A stretch of 26,409 nucleotides of DNA from Patescibacteria group bacterium (GCA_023484645.1 JAMCZZ010000001.1:1-26409), one strand, 5' to 3'. Counted from the stretch's first letter, positions 1-9,021 are shown. Notes: generated by a model not told the origin, from the sequence alone. Made by a program: numbers and translations.

Positions 1-10
1 TTTATCTTTA

Positions 11-53
11 TATCTACAATGGTAGATAAAGATATCCTGAGCCTTGTCGAAGG
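11..53. repeat. Hairpin and short palindromic repeat at left edge
   Basis: Positions 11-28 form a 7-bp inverted repeat (TATCTAC / GTAGATA) around AATG. Just after it, 36-53 reads CCTGAGCCTTGTCGAAGG, which resembles a short intergenic palindromic repeat seen in many bacterial genomes. No gene crosses this edge. The role is unknown; a terminator of a gene to the left is possible. Confidence 0.3.
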
Positions 54-105
54 ATTACCGTAAGCAGATCCCCCACGCTTGCAGTATGGTATTTATTCAA
101 GGTTA

Positions 106-134
106 TTGAATATCCAAGCTTGTTAATATATTCT
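106..134 (+). promoter_or_regulatory. Putative promoter of tRNA-Ser
   Basis: A -35-like TTGAAT (106-111) is followed by an AT-rich -10 region (TATATT at 127-132 or TATTCT at 129-134), 15-17 bases downstream and just before the tRNA at 147. It is a consensus match only. Confidence 0.35.
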
Positions 135-146
135 TGGGAAAGCAAT

Positions 147-237
147 GGAGGCGTGCCTGAGAGGCCGAAAGGAGCGCACTGCTAATGCGTTAGGGGCCAA
201 AAGCCCCTCGAAGGTTCGAATCCTTCCGCCTCCGCCA
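147..237 (+). tRNA. tRNA-Ser (anticodon GCU)
   Basis: The acceptor stem GGAGGCG (147-153) pairs with CGCCTCC (227-233). Discriminator G234 is followed by an encoded CCA (235-237). The anticodon arm has the loop CTGCTAA, with anticodon GCT at 181-183. A long variable arm (AGGGG/CCCCT) makes it a class II tRNA, as expected for serine, and the T arm is GAAGG-TTCGAAT-CCTTC. The gene is intact and lies about 100 bases from a recombinase gene on the opposite strand, so the locus is a plausible hot spot for insertions. I see no duplicated tRNA 3' end elsewhere in the window. Confidence 0.96.
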
Positions 238-282
238 AGACAATTTATTATCGGAGTCAACCCATTTGTCTATGACGAATGT

Positions 283-294
283 GCGACCCGAGTA
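283..294. repeat. Left copy of a 12-base repeat flanking the recombinase
   Basis: The sequence GCGACCCGAGTA here matches GCGTCCCGAGTA at 1705-1716 with one mismatch. The two copies bracket the serine recombinase gene in direct orientation. They may be parts of attachment sites; this is inference from position only. Confidence 0.35.
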
Positions 295-306
295 CGTAAA
301 TAGTTA

Positions 307-341
307 AACAAAAATACACGAGATGATCGTGTATTTTTGTT
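307..341 (-). terminator. Terminator of the serine recombinase gene
   Basis: A perfect 15-bp inverted repeat (307-321 with 327-341) has a 5-base loop. On the minus strand its 3' arm ends in a T-rich run. It overlaps the recombinase stop codon (340-342). Confidence 0.6.
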
Positions 342-1665
342 ATTCCTCAATCAGCGTAAGTTGCTTATCTTTATAAATTATTCTTGATCTGAGATTCGCC
401 AGCAACTCTCTTTTCTCGCTAACAGTTCCTTCTTTCAGAATATATTTGGCGAAGTTCCGAATATCAGTATCCTGATTATTTTTAATCTTTTCCGTTGCTC
501 CAAGCACTGATCTCTGGAAAATATTAAATCTTGCTATTTCATCTTCCAGCTTTTGTCTCATCCCTAATTCATTGATATTTACTTTATCTAATATTTTTAG
601 TAGCTCCGTTATCAAATCTTCTTCTCGAATATAGTGATTCTTGCAATTTCTGTCTCTCGCTCTGCTACATGAGTAGTAGATGTATTTAGCGTGCGTTCCA
701 TCTTTCAATTGTTTCCATTTCTCTTCGGCAGATATTCCACTTCCGCAGTATCCGCAGGTAAACAGCTTAGTAAAGGCGAACTCTTTATTTTCTCGCTGAA
801 TATTATCTCGTTTAAGTTGTGCTTGAGCTTTTTCAAATAGTTCCTGGGTTATGATTGGCACGTGTTTACCTTGGTACCAATTACCGCTACCTTTTGGGGA
901 TTCAAAAGTTCCATAATAGAAGTGATTATCTAGGATCCTATATATTCCGCTCAATGTCAGCGGTTTGTTACCTCGGGTATAGAAATTTAGTTCGTGCCGT
1001 AACCAGTTATATAATTTCCTGCCCGAGTAATGTTCGTATGCTACTTTTTCAAACATTTTCTTAACTGTTGGTGCACGTTGTGGATCAATAATTACCTGAC
1101 ACTTTTTATCCATCAGATTTTGATTCAGGTATCCAAGTGGTGCTACGCCTGGCCACAATCCCATTTCTACTCGTGTTCGTAGTCCGCGTTTTACATTTAC
1201 GCCCCTGTTATCATTCTCAAGCTTTGCTTGCGATCCAAGAATCATCAGCAAGAACTTTTCATTTGGATTGTTTGAAAACTTTTGTCCGTAGGTTCTGATT
1301 TCTTGAAGAAGTCCTGCATCCATCAAATCCACAATCTTTCCTAAGTCGCCAGCATTTCTTGATATACGGTCAGGAGCCCAGGTGAGGATGGCGTTGTACT
1401 TCTTGGCTCGTATTTCTTCTACGATTTCGTTAAAGACTGGTCTTTGGCCAGTTTCCTTAGCCGAATGGCTTTCACGCTTCATACAAACCACCTCTAAACA
1501 TTCTCGCTCGGCGAGCTGGAGCATCTCTTTTATCTGCGAATCTATGGAAAGCACCTGTCTTTCCTCGGATTCCGTTGATTTACGGGCATACAGGCAATAC
1601 CTGACTTTTACCGTTTGAGGTTGTATTTGGGCCACCTCATAACCCTTTGGGGCTGTTATTTTCAT
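340..1665 (-). CDS. Large serine recombinase (site-specific integrase/resolvase)
   Basis: The protein has 441 residues. The N-terminal resolvase domain carries the catalytic serine in Y-A-R-K-S (Ser30, with Arg28) and the D-R-x-S-R motif at 99-103. A middle recombinase domain and a zinc ribbon follow (Cys304, Cys307, Cys333, Cys341), and a C-terminal helical part completes the order. This is the standard architecture of large serine recombinases, which cut and rejoin short attachment sites through a 5' phosphoserine link. The start at 1665 leaves a 20-residue lead before the resolvase domain, which is acceptable for the family. The gene stands alone, reads toward the tRNA-Ser gene and ends in its own terminator. 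It probably mobilised the island to its right. The length is slightly short for the family (usually about 450-550) but no core motif is missing. Confidence 0.92.
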   Translation of the reverse strand: MKITAPKGYEVAQIQPQTVKVRYCLYARKSTESEERQVLSIDSQIKEMLQLAERECLEVVCMKRESHSAKETGQRPVFNEIVEEIRAKKYNAILTWAPDRISRNAGDLGKIVDLMDAGLLQEIRTYGQKFSNNPNEKFLLMILGSQAKLENDNRGVNVKRGLRTRVEMGLWPGVAPLGYLNQNLMDKKCQVIIDPQRAPTVKKMFEKVAYEHYSGRKLYNWLRHELNFYTRGNKPLTLSGIYRILDNHFYYGTFESPKGSGNWYQGKHVPIITQELFEKAQAQLKRDNIQRENKEFAFTKLFTCGYCGSGISAEEKWKQLKDGTHAKYIYYSCSRARDRNCKNHYIREEDLITELLKILDKVNINELGMRQKLEDEIARFNIFQRSVLGATEKIKNNQDTDIRNFAKYILKEGTVSEKRELLANLRSRIIYKDKQLTLIEE

Positions 1666-1704
1666 ATATCTAATGAATGACGCCGATCCTCAAAGGAGTC
1701 CAGA

Positions 1705-1716
1705 GCGTCCCGAGTA
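1705..1716. repeat. Right copy of the 12-base repeat flanking the recombinase
   Basis: GCGTCCCGAGTA, one mismatch from 283-294. It sits between the recombinase start (1665) and hsdM (1776), where a serine recombinase attachment site is often found. Confidence 0.35.
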
Positions 1717-1722
1717 GATAAC

Positions 1723-1750
1723 TTGTAGACAAGCAAATTACCCATATTCT
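1723..1750 (+). promoter_or_regulatory. Putative promoter/operator of the hsd operon
   Basis: TTGTAG (1723-1728) and TATTCT (1745-1750) are spaced by 16 bases. A small perfect inverted repeat CTTGT-AG-ACAAG (1722-1733) covers the -35 element and could bind a repressor. Only consensus similarity supports this. Confidence 0.3.
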
Positions 1751-1775
1751 AAGGCTTAAGCTACTATACAGACCT

Positions 1776-3521
1776 ATGAAAACCTATGAACATTTGACTT
1801 TATATTTGGAGTCTGATAGACTTAAATTACAATATATGAGAAAAGACCTCCAAGAAAAACTCAAAGGAATGCCAGAGTTACTCTCTATCGGTCAGGTAGC
1901 AGAGATTTTTAGCATCCACCAAGATACTTTAAGAAATTGGGAAAAGGACGGCACACTTGTTCCTCTTAGAGTCGGTCCACGTAAAGATCGCAAATATCGC
2001 CCACAGGATATTCAAGCGATCGTGGACAAAATGGGCAGCAAACTTACTTTGCCTCAGCTTGAAGCTTTTCTTTGGAAGAGTGTCGACATTCTCCGAGGAA
2101 AAATAGACAGCTCGGATTATAAAAAATATATCTTCGGGCTTTTGTTTTATAAAAGAATGAGCGATGTGTGGGATGAAGAGTACGAGTCGGTAATGAAAGA
2201 GTATAACGACAAGACAATTGCTGGCGCCGATTACAATCACCGTTTTCAGGTTCCAAAAGATTGCCGATGGAATGTTATTACCGAACAAGCAGAAAGCATC
2301 GGACAAAAGCTAAATGATGTTTTTGAAAAACTAGCTAACGCCAACAGTCCAAAGTTGGATAAAATTTTTGACGATCTTGATTTTTCAAACAGAGATCGCT
2401 TCCCGAACGAAACACTCCAAAGACTTATAAATCACTTTTCTCAATATAATTTTGGTAATACTTACATTAGCTCTGATCTCTTAGGTGATGCGTACGAATA
2501 TCTTATCAAACAATTTGCGGCAGACGCCGGGAAAAAAGGTGGAGAATTCTATACGCCTCGTGAAGTTGAAAAAGTCATCATCGGAATTTTAAAACCACAT
2601 CAGAAAGACCACATCTATGACCCAACCGCTGGATCAGGAGGTTTCCTGCTTGAGGCATATGACTATCTAAAACAAAAGTCAGGCGAAAAGATTGCCAAGA
2701 CGCTTTATCTTTATGGTCAGGAATTAAACATCAGCACTTTTGCCATTGCAAAAATTAATATGTTTTTGCACGGTCTAGATAGCGCCGATATTCGCCGTGG
2801 TGATACTATTGCTAATCCTCAATTTTTAACACAAAACGGCAACCTGCAAACATTTGATATCTGTGTGGCAAATCCACCCTACTCGATTAAGGATTGGGAA
2901 TCGGAAATTTTTAGAACAAATAAATACGGCCGACTTGAAGGTTATGACATGCCTCCAGAAAAAAATGCTGACTACGCTTTTGTTTTGCATATCATTAAAT
3001 CAATGAATGTAAACGGCCGGGCTGGTATCGTACTTCCTCACGGTGTGCTATTTCGTGGTGGCGCCGAGGGTCGTATTCGTGAGCAGATTCTTAAAAATGA
3101 TTTAATCGAAGCTGTTATTGCTTTACCAGCTAAACTTTTTTATGGCACAGGTATTCCAGCGGCTATTTTGATTCTAAATAAAAACAAGCCAGAAAATAAA
3201 AAGAATAAGGTTTTGATTATTGATGCCGAGAGAGATTTTCTTGAAGGCAAAAATCAAAATTCACTCCAACCGCAAGATATAAACAAAATCGTAAAAGCAT
3301 ACGATGGATATTCTGATATTGAAAAATATGCTCGGGTAGTTGATGTAAGTGAAATTTCAGAAAATAATTACGACCTAAATCTCAGTTTGTATATTGATTC
3401 CTCCGAGCAAAAAGAAATGGTTGACGTAAAGACGGTTTGGAAAGAATTAAAATCACTTGAAAAAGAGCGCGAAGTAATAAATAAAAAAGTCGATAATTTT
3501 ATTGCAGAACTTAATTACTAA
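1776..3521 (+). CDS. hsdM: Type I restriction-modification DNA methyltransferase subunit HsdM with N-terminal HTH fusion
   Basis: The protein has 581 residues. From about residue 88 it is a normal HsdM: an N-terminal helical domain, the S-adenosylmethionine motif DPTAGSGGF (Asp282 onward) and the catalytic N-P-P-Y motif (366-369) for N6-adenine methylation. With HsdS it forms the modification enzyme, and with HsdR the restriction complex. Residues 34-85 are an unusual addition: a MerR/excisionase-type helix-turn-helix with the signature TLRxWxxxG...RKDRKY. It matches the separate small protein at 18054-18251 at about 22 of 55 positions. The extra part explains why the protein exceeds the usual length of about 500 residues. 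Met86 (codon at 2031) could start a form without the HTH, but no ribosome site is visible there. It is the first gene of a five-gene operon; hsdS starts 1 base after its stop. Confidence 0.95.
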   Translation: MKTYEHLTLYLESDRLKLQYMRKDLQEKLKGMPELLSIGQVAEIFSIHQDTLRNWEKDGTLVPLRVGPRKDRKYRPQDIQAIVDKMGSKLTLPQLEAFLWKSVDILRGKIDSSDYKKYIFGLLFYKRMSDVWDEEYESVMKEYNDKTIAGADYNHRFQVPKDCRWNVITEQAESIGQKLNDVFEKLANANSPKLDKIFDDLDFSNRDRFPNETLQRLINHFSQYNFGNTYISSDLLGDAYEYLIKQFAADAGKKGGEFYTPREVEKVIIGILKPHQKDHIYDPTAGSGGFLLEAYDYLKQKSGEKIAKTLYLYGQELNISTFAIAKINMFLHGLDSADIRRGDTIANPQFLTQNGNLQTFDICVANPPYSIKDWESEIFRTNKYGRLEGYDMPPEKNADYAFVLHIIKSMNVNGRAGIVLPHGVLFRGGAEGRIREQILKNDLIEAVIALPAKLFYGTGIPAAILILNKNKPENKKNKVLIIDAERDFLEGKNQNSLQPQDINKIVKAYDGYSDIEKYARVVDVSEISENNYDLNLSLYIDSSEQKEMVDVKTVWKELKSLEKEREVINKKVDNFIAELNY

Positions 3522-3522
3522 T

Positions 3523-4755
3523 ATGATAACTGCGAATCAAAATAATATTCCAAATGATTGGAAAACGGCAAAAATCTCTGATATTTTTGATATCTCTAAT
3601 GGGCTTTGGGTTGGCAAAACCTCCGATAAAGTTTTGTGTAAAGTATTAAGAAATACAAACTTTTCGAACGACGGGCATATCGATCTCGAGGACATTGCTG
3701 AAATAGATGTAGATAAGAAGGCCCTACAGAGTCGCGAATTAAACTTTGGCGATATTGTTATTGAAAAATCAGGTGGAAGTGATGTACAACCAGTTGGTCG
3801 CGTAGTTTATTTTGATATTAGGCAGAACGGTTACAGTTTTAGTAACTTTACATCCCGTTTACGCCCCAAGGAAAATAACAAATCAAAATTCTATTTTTAT
3901 TTTCTTTATAATTTTTGGCTTATTGGCGAAACAAAACAATTTCAAAGACAGACCACAGGAATTCGCAATTTAGATTTTAATACCTATCAAGATGTACTAG
4001 TGCCAGTTCCGCCACAAAAAGAACAAGAGGCTATTGTGAAAATTTTAGATACTCTTGATGAAGAGATATGTAAAACCAACGAAATAATTACTCAAACTGA
4101 GAATTTAAAAAATGGGATCTCGCACCATCTTTTTACTAAGGGCATTGGTCACAGTAAATTTCAGAAAACGAAGATAGGTGATATTCCAAAAGACTGGAGT
4201 TTTTTGAAGATGAAAGATATTTGTACGGTAAGACAAGGATTACAAATCCCCATCTCTAAAAGATTTAAAGACTCAGGAGAAAACAGATACAAGTACATTA
4301 CTCTTAAAAATCTTAAGGATGACACCTATGAGTATATTGAATCCCCCAAAGAAAGTGTGATTTGTAAAAGGGATGATGTACTCATGACTAGAACTGGTAA
4401 TACTGGTGTTGTTGTCACCGATGTTGAGGGTGTTTTTCATAATAATTTTTTTCTTATTGATTTTGACCGAAAAATAATAGATAAAAATTACCTAGTTTAT
4501 TATTTAAGAAGTGAGCCAATAAAAAAATTATTACTAGAACGAGCAGGTACAACGACCATACCCGATCTTAATCATGGCGCTTTTTATGGGATACACTTTT
4601 TATTACCCGATATAACCGAACAAAAAAAGATTTCAGACATTTTATCTTCTATTGATAAGAAAATATCTTTCAATAAAGAAGTAAGAGAAAAACTGACTAA
4701 ATTGAAAAAAGGTCTGATGCAGGATTTGTTGAGTGGCAAAGTTAGAACAAAATAA
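3523..4755 (+). CDS. hsdS: Type I restriction-modification specificity subunit HsdS
   Basis: The protein has 410 residues from the ATG at 3523; an upstream TTG inside hsdM is less likely. It shows the two-fold HsdS layout: target-recognition domain 1 from the N-terminus to about residue 160, a conserved helical spacer (PPQKEQEAIVKILDTLDEEI), target-recognition domain 2 starting at I-P-K-D-W, and a second helical repeat (TEQKKISDILSSIDKKI). The two recognition domains bind the halves of a bipartite DNA site and the helices hold the HsdM subunits. The recognition sequence cannot be read from the protein. The next gene starts 3 bases after its stop, so it belongs to the hsd operon. Confidence 0.93.
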   Translation: MITANQNNIPNDWKTAKISDIFDISNGLWVGKTSDKVLCKVLRNTNFSNDGHIDLEDIAEIDVDKKALQSRELNFGDIVIEKSGGSDVQPVGRVVYFDIRQNGYSFSNFTSRLRPKENNKSKFYFYFLYNFWLIGETKQFQRQTTGIRNLDFNTYQDVLVPVPPQKEQEAIVKILDTLDEEICKTNEIITQTENLKNGISHHLFTKGIGHSKFQKTKIGDIPKDWSFLKMKDICTVRQGLQIPISKRFKDSGENRYKYITLKNLKDDTYEYIESPKESVICKRDDVLMTRTGNTGVVVTDVEGVFHNNFFLIDFDRKIIDKNYLVYYLRSEPIKKLLLERAGTTTIPDLNHGAFYGIHFLLPDITEQKKISDILSSIDKKISFNKEVREKLTKLKKGLMQDLLSGKVRTK

Positions 4756-4758
4756 ATT

Positions 4759-6105
4759 ATGGAAGATTTTTTCTTAAAATACATCGTATCAAAAATACAC
4801 AGCACATGGTCGCTAGTCTTTGGATTAGCTGTGGGTATTTTTGCTCTCGCGACTATTGATGGGTTTTTAGAAAAAATTCTCCCGGAGGCAAGTACGAGGT
4901 TTTCAATTTATGGAATATTACTTTTGTTATGGGTTCTGTATTGGGTTCATTATAGATTTTGCTTACCAAAAAATAAAAAGAATAAAGTAGGTTTGGTTAT
5001 TGCTATATATGCCGAAAGTAACCATGAAGAAAAAAGGTTAAAAACGGATTTAATTTCTCAATTACAAAAAAGTATTTCCGATCAAGGTTTTGGAGAAACG
5101 ATTAATATTATTGTCGTAAAGAATCATATCTCAGAAAATATTAAGGACTTAAAGGATGTAAATAATATACACAAAAAAGTCAGAGGCCATTTTTATCTAT
5201 ATGGAAAGGTAAAAAGAAGAAATGATGGGCAAAATACTTACTTTTTGGATCTGGATGGCATGGTTGTTCATCGCCCCATAGATGTACGACTAAGCTCGGC
5301 ATTGGCACAAGATTTTATTGCTGTTTTACCAAAGCAAGTTTCTTTTTTTGAAGCCATGGAATTTAAGGGGTTCAAATTTACAACAGAAATTGTGTACCTT
5401 GCGGTTAAATACATCACTGGAGTCGCTGCCTATCTTTCTGGCGATCCTCATTTAGCGATAAGACTTCACACCAATTTGAGAGATGAATTTAATAATTTTC
5501 GACCACTACTACCTAATCTACAAACCATTAGAGATAAATCTAACCTACTATTATCTGATGAAGAATTACTTATTGCTCGCAGCTATTATTTCAAAAACGA
5601 TCTAACTAACACTGATTTATGGTTGGGAAAATGTTTTCAAACAAATCCTAATAATTATGGCGGCTTCTTATTGAAAGCGGTAAAAGAATTTCAAATCGAT
5701 AAAGATCCAAAAGCGGCATTGCAAAGCATCAAAAGTGCAAAGAAATACGCCAAGGCGACATCTGAATGGCGATACAGCGAAGCCTTTTTAAGATTTTGGA
5801 CTGATGATTATCCGGCGGCAATAAAAGCATGCGAAAAAATCAACAATACAAGTTACCGTGGTGAAGAATATACTATGGCCGAAGTCGAAGCATTTAATTT
5901 AGACTTATTAAAAGATACGAATATCAACAAACCGCAATTATATTTTTGGCTTGGATATATAAATTATAAGAAAAAAAATAACCTGCCAAAATCGTTAGAA
6001 TACTTTGAAGAATTTGAAAAGAAAAGTACCCCAGCAATGGCCACACTGAAACAAAAATCTAGTCCATATTTACGAGAAATAAGAAAAACAATGGGAATAA
6101 AATAA
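4759..6105 (+). CDS. Membrane-anchored protein with TPR-like region, embedded in the hsd operon
   Basis: The protein has 448 residues and I do not recognise the family. Two hydrophobic helices lie at about 16-33 and 48-69, followed by the basic stretch KNKKNK (71-76). By the positive-inside rule this places both termini in the cytoplasm. Residues about 77-185 look like an alpha/beta domain (strand GLVIAIYAE, strand NIIVV, then GHFYLYGKVKRR), topologically like a TolB/CsgG-type fold; this is a guess. From about 230 the sequence is helical, with repeats of the SYYFKNDLTNTDLWLGKCF / PQLYFWLGYINYKKKN type that suggest tetratricopeptide-like units. Gaps to hsdS (3 bases) and hsdR (1 base) imply co-translation. 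It is not a standard type I R-M subunit. A membrane-linked sensor or recruiter for the complex is possible but unproven. Confidence 0.75.
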   Translation: MEDFFLKYIVSKIHSTWSLVFGLAVGIFALATIDGFLEKILPEASTRFSIYGILLLLWVLYWVHYRFCLPKNKKNKVGLVIAIYAESNHEEKRLKTDLISQLQKSISDQGFGETINIIVVKNHISENIKDLKDVNNIHKKVRGHFYLYGKVKRRNDGQNTYFLDLDGMVVHRPIDVRLSSALAQDFIAVLPKQVSFFEAMEFKGFKFTTEIVYLAVKYITGVAAYLSGDPHLAIRLHTNLRDEFNNFRPLLPNLQTIRDKSNLLLSDEELLIARSYYFKNDLTNTDLWLGKCFQTNPNNYGGFLLKAVKEFQIDKDPKAALQSIKSAKKYAKATSEWRYSEAFLRFWTDDYPAAIKACEKINNTSYRGEEYTMAEVEAFNLDLLKDTNINKPQLYFWLGYINYKKKNNLPKSLEYFEEFEKKSTPAMATLKQKSSPYLREIRKTMGIK

Positions 6106-6106
6106 T

Positions 6107-9019
6107 ATGAAATTTAACGAACAATACACAATTGAATATCACGTCATAAAGTTTATACGAGAAAAACTCGGCTATGAATATATTCCTGCGGAAGAATTTT
6201 CTAAACTCCGCTCTTTTGAGAACGAGTATATTATTACTTCCCATCTTTTGGAAGCAGTAAAGAAAATTAATAATGTTGACGACACTGTTGCGCAAAGCGT
6301 TGTGAGAGAAGTTAAGAAATCAGATACAAATGAAGCATTTCTGCTCGCAATGCGAAACGGAATTAATCTGAAAGATCCAAACACGGGTAATTTCCGTGAT
6401 TACAAGATCGTTGATTTTGATAATCCTGAAAATAATCATTTTGTCGTTACTAATCAATTCTATTTTGAGGGAGCAACTGAAAACATCCGCCCTGATGTGA
6501 TGATTTTCCTTAATGGCTTGCCAGTTTGTGATATAGAAGCTAAAAGTCCTACCGCTTCAAGTAGTGTCAGTTTTGAGAACGCCATTTATCAGTTAAAGAG
6601 ATACGAGAAAGTCGCACCCAAGCTTTTCTTGCCTAACTGCCTTGATATCGCCACCGATGGCCTTAAAACCGTCTACGGAGCAACTTATTCCCCAAAGCAG
6701 TACTTCCTTGCTTGGCGTGAGGATCCGCAGATGGAAAAGAAACTCTTTGAAGAGGAACTTGATTCCACACTTTTCTTTTTACTTGATCAAAAACAAATTC
6801 TTGACCTCATTAAAAACTTTATTGTTTTTGAGAAAAAGAAAGACGGGGTTACCAAAAAAATTACCAGATATCAGCAATTTTACGCGGCCAATAAAATCGT
6901 GGCTCGCGTTCAAGATGGCGAACGAAAGAAAGGTTTAATTTGGCATACTCAAGGATCAGGTAAAACTCTTACGATGTTTTTCACAGCTTGGAAACTTCGC
7001 TATAATCCCGAACTAAAAAATCCTAAGGTATTTATTTTGATTGACCGTATTGATCTTGATGATCAGGTTTATGAGGAATTTGAAAGTTGGGGCGGGCAAA
7101 ACCTTGTAAGAGTAGAATCGCGCAAAGACCTTGAAAAAAAAATTAAAGGAGCTGACAGGGGTATCTTTATCTCAACTATTCAAAAATTCAGCGAGTTGGA
7201 AGAGATAGAAAACATTGATGGTAATGTCATCGTTCTTTCTGACGAAGCCCACCGAGACAACGAAGGTATTTCTGCTATTAAAATGCGTAATGCTTTTAAA
7301 GATGCTTTCTTTTTCGGATTCACTGGAACGCCGATTGATAAACTAACTCTTAATACTCATCGAAACTTTGGCGAAGATGGTGAGCGCTATCTTGATTACT
7401 ACTCTATTCAGCAAGCTATTGATGATGGCGCTACTTTGCCAGTTACCTATGAGGCTCGTCTTTCTAAATTCTTTATTGATGAGGAAAAAGTTGATCAGCA
7501 ATTTAATGAACTCACAGCAGATTTAAATGATAAACAAAAAGAATTACTAACTAAAAAATACGGCAAGAAAGAAGCTCTTGTTAAATTGGATAAAAGAATG
7601 GAAGCGGCTGCCCAAGATATTATTGAGCACTACAAGCTTTATGTTTTACCAAATGGATTCAAAGCCCAGGTTGTCTGTTATGACCGTGAGACTACGGCTA
7701 AATATAAACAGCTTTTTGATAAGCTGGTTCCAGCTGAATGGTCTGAGGTTGTTTATTCCCCGGGAGATCCAAATAGTGAAAGTGATGATCTTAAGAAATA
7801 TAATACAAACAAACAAAAGCGAGAGAAAATAATTGAGCAGTTTAAAGATCCAAATCATCCGCTTAAATTCTTGCTTGTGTGCGATATGCTTTTAACCGGA
7901 TTTGATGCTCCTGTTGAGCAAGTGATGTATTTAGATAAACCACTTCGTGACCACAACCTGCTTCAAGCAATTGCTCGTACAAACCGAGTATTTCCAAATA
8001 AAGGATGCGGAAAGATCATTGATTATTATGGCGTGACAAAAAATCTCTACGACGCTCTTAACTTTGACGAGAGTGTGGTTGATAGCGCGATGGTAGATAT
8101 TAACCGTCTTAAGGAAGAGTTCTCGAAAGTAATTGGCGAAATAATGGAATTGTTTGTCGGGGTTAATATTGAAGACCCATCAATTGATAACCTACGCCGA
8201 TGTTTGAAGATATTCATTGAAAACCAAAGCAAACAACAATATTTCAAAGATAAATACAGCCGACTTAAAATGCTTTTTGAGATTCTTTCACCCGATCCAT
8301 TCTTGATGGAATATCTACGCAAGTTTGAGTGGATTACCAGTTTTTATTTGGCTTTTGTAAAAGAATTCCAGATTGATGATGTAGATTCTTTTTCTCTTGC
8401 TGAATACGGAGAGAAAATAAAAAGCTTAATTCAACAGAAAATTGACTATGAGGGTATCACTAAGAATTTCCGAGAATTAAATATTCACGACTTAGCTACT
8501 CTGAACAAACTTGATAAACTTCCCGAGGAAGAAAAGGCTCTTAACCTTGAAAAAATGTTGAAGCGTGAGATTTCAATTAACATTGATACTCATCCGGCAT
8601 TCAAGAAATTCAGCGAGCGACTTATTGCTATCCGTGTTGAATTTGAAAAACACCAGATTGATTTGGCGGAAAGAATAAAGCGATATTACGAACTCTTAAA
8701 CGATATCAAAACGAAGACGGAAGAAGCTAAAGAATTAGGCTATACTCTCCGCGAATACGGCCTATTTGTAATCTCTGATGAGTTTACCAGCGAATCTGAC
8801 AAAGATGTTGTTAAAGAGTTTGTAAAAGAAATGGCCGTACGACTTGAAGATGTTCTTGATGAAAACTGGCAAGACTCATCCAAGAGAGAAGAATTTTTGA
8901 AAGAAGCAAAGCGAACTTTGCAAGAATTAATTCTCAAAGACTATAAAGATAAAATAAAAGTTTCGGATTTCCACAAATATCTTAATAGATTGATAGATGT
9001 GGTAATTAAGCGATTTTAA
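6107..9019 (+). CDS. hsdR: Type I restriction endonuclease subunit HsdR (nuclease-translocase)
   Basis: The protein has 970 residues. The N-terminal PD-(D/E)XK nuclease shows Asp130 and E-A-K (Glu144, Lys146) with the spacing expected for HsdR. The superfamily 2 helicase core follows: Walker A GSGKT (283-287), DEAH box (379-382), FTGTP (motif III), and motif VI in ARTNRVFP. The C-terminal third is helical and probably contacts HsdM/HsdS. It hydrolyses ATP to pull DNA past the complex and cuts at a distance from the unmethylated site. The start codon is 1 base after the preceding stop and the next gene begins 2 bases after its own stop. All catalytic motifs are present, so the system looks functional. 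Confidence 0.96.
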   Translation: MKFNEQYTIEYHVIKFIREKLGYEYIPAEEFSKLRSFENEYIITSHLLEAVKKINNVDDTVAQSVVREVKKSDTNEAFLLAMRNGINLKDPNTGNFRDYKIVDFDNPENNHFVVTNQFYFEGATENIRPDVMIFLNGLPVCDIEAKSPTASSSVSFENAIYQLKRYEKVAPKLFLPNCLDIATDGLKTVYGATYSPKQYFLAWREDPQMEKKLFEEELDSTLFFLLDQKQILDLIKNFIVFEKKKDGVTKKITRYQQFYAANKIVARVQDGERKKGLIWHTQGSGKTLTMFFTAWKLRYNPELKNPKVFILIDRIDLDDQVYEEFESWGGQNLVRVESRKDLEKKIKGADRGIFISTIQKFSELEEIENIDGNVIVLSDEAHRDNEGISAIKMRNAFKDAFFFGFTGTPIDKLTLNTHRNFGEDGERYLDYYSIQQAIDDGATLPVTYEARLSKFFIDEEKVDQQFNELTADLNDKQKELLTKKYGKKEALVKLDKRMEAAAQDIIEHYKLYVLPNGFKAQVVCYDRETTAKYKQLFDKLVPAEWSEVVYSPGDPNSESDDLKKYNTNKQKREKIIEQFKDPNHPLKFLLVCDMLLTGFDAPVEQVMYLDKPLRDHNLLQAIARTNRVFPNKGCGKIIDYYGVTKNLYDALNFDESVVDSAMVDINRLKEEFSKVIGEIMELFVGVNIEDPSIDNLRRCLKIFIENQSKQQYFKDKYSRLKMLFEILSPDPFLMEYLRKFEWITSFYLAFVKEFQIDDVDSFSLAEYGEKIKSLIQQKIDYEGITKNFRELNIHDLATLNKLDKLPEEEKALNLEKMLKREISINIDTHPAFKKFSERLIAIRVEFEKHQIDLAERIKRYYELLNDIKTKTEEAKELGYTLREYGLFVISDEFTSESDKDVVKEFVKEMAVRLEDVLDENWQDSSKREEFLKEAKRTLQELILKDYKDKIKVSDFHKYLNRLIDVVIKRF

Positions 9020-9021
9020 TT

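Noticed and set aside
147..237. tRNA-Ser as the direct attachment site of the island
   Set aside because: No second copy of the tRNA 3' end is visible in the window, and tRNA 3' ends are typical targets of tyrosine, not serine, recombinases. Proximity alone is retained as a remark.
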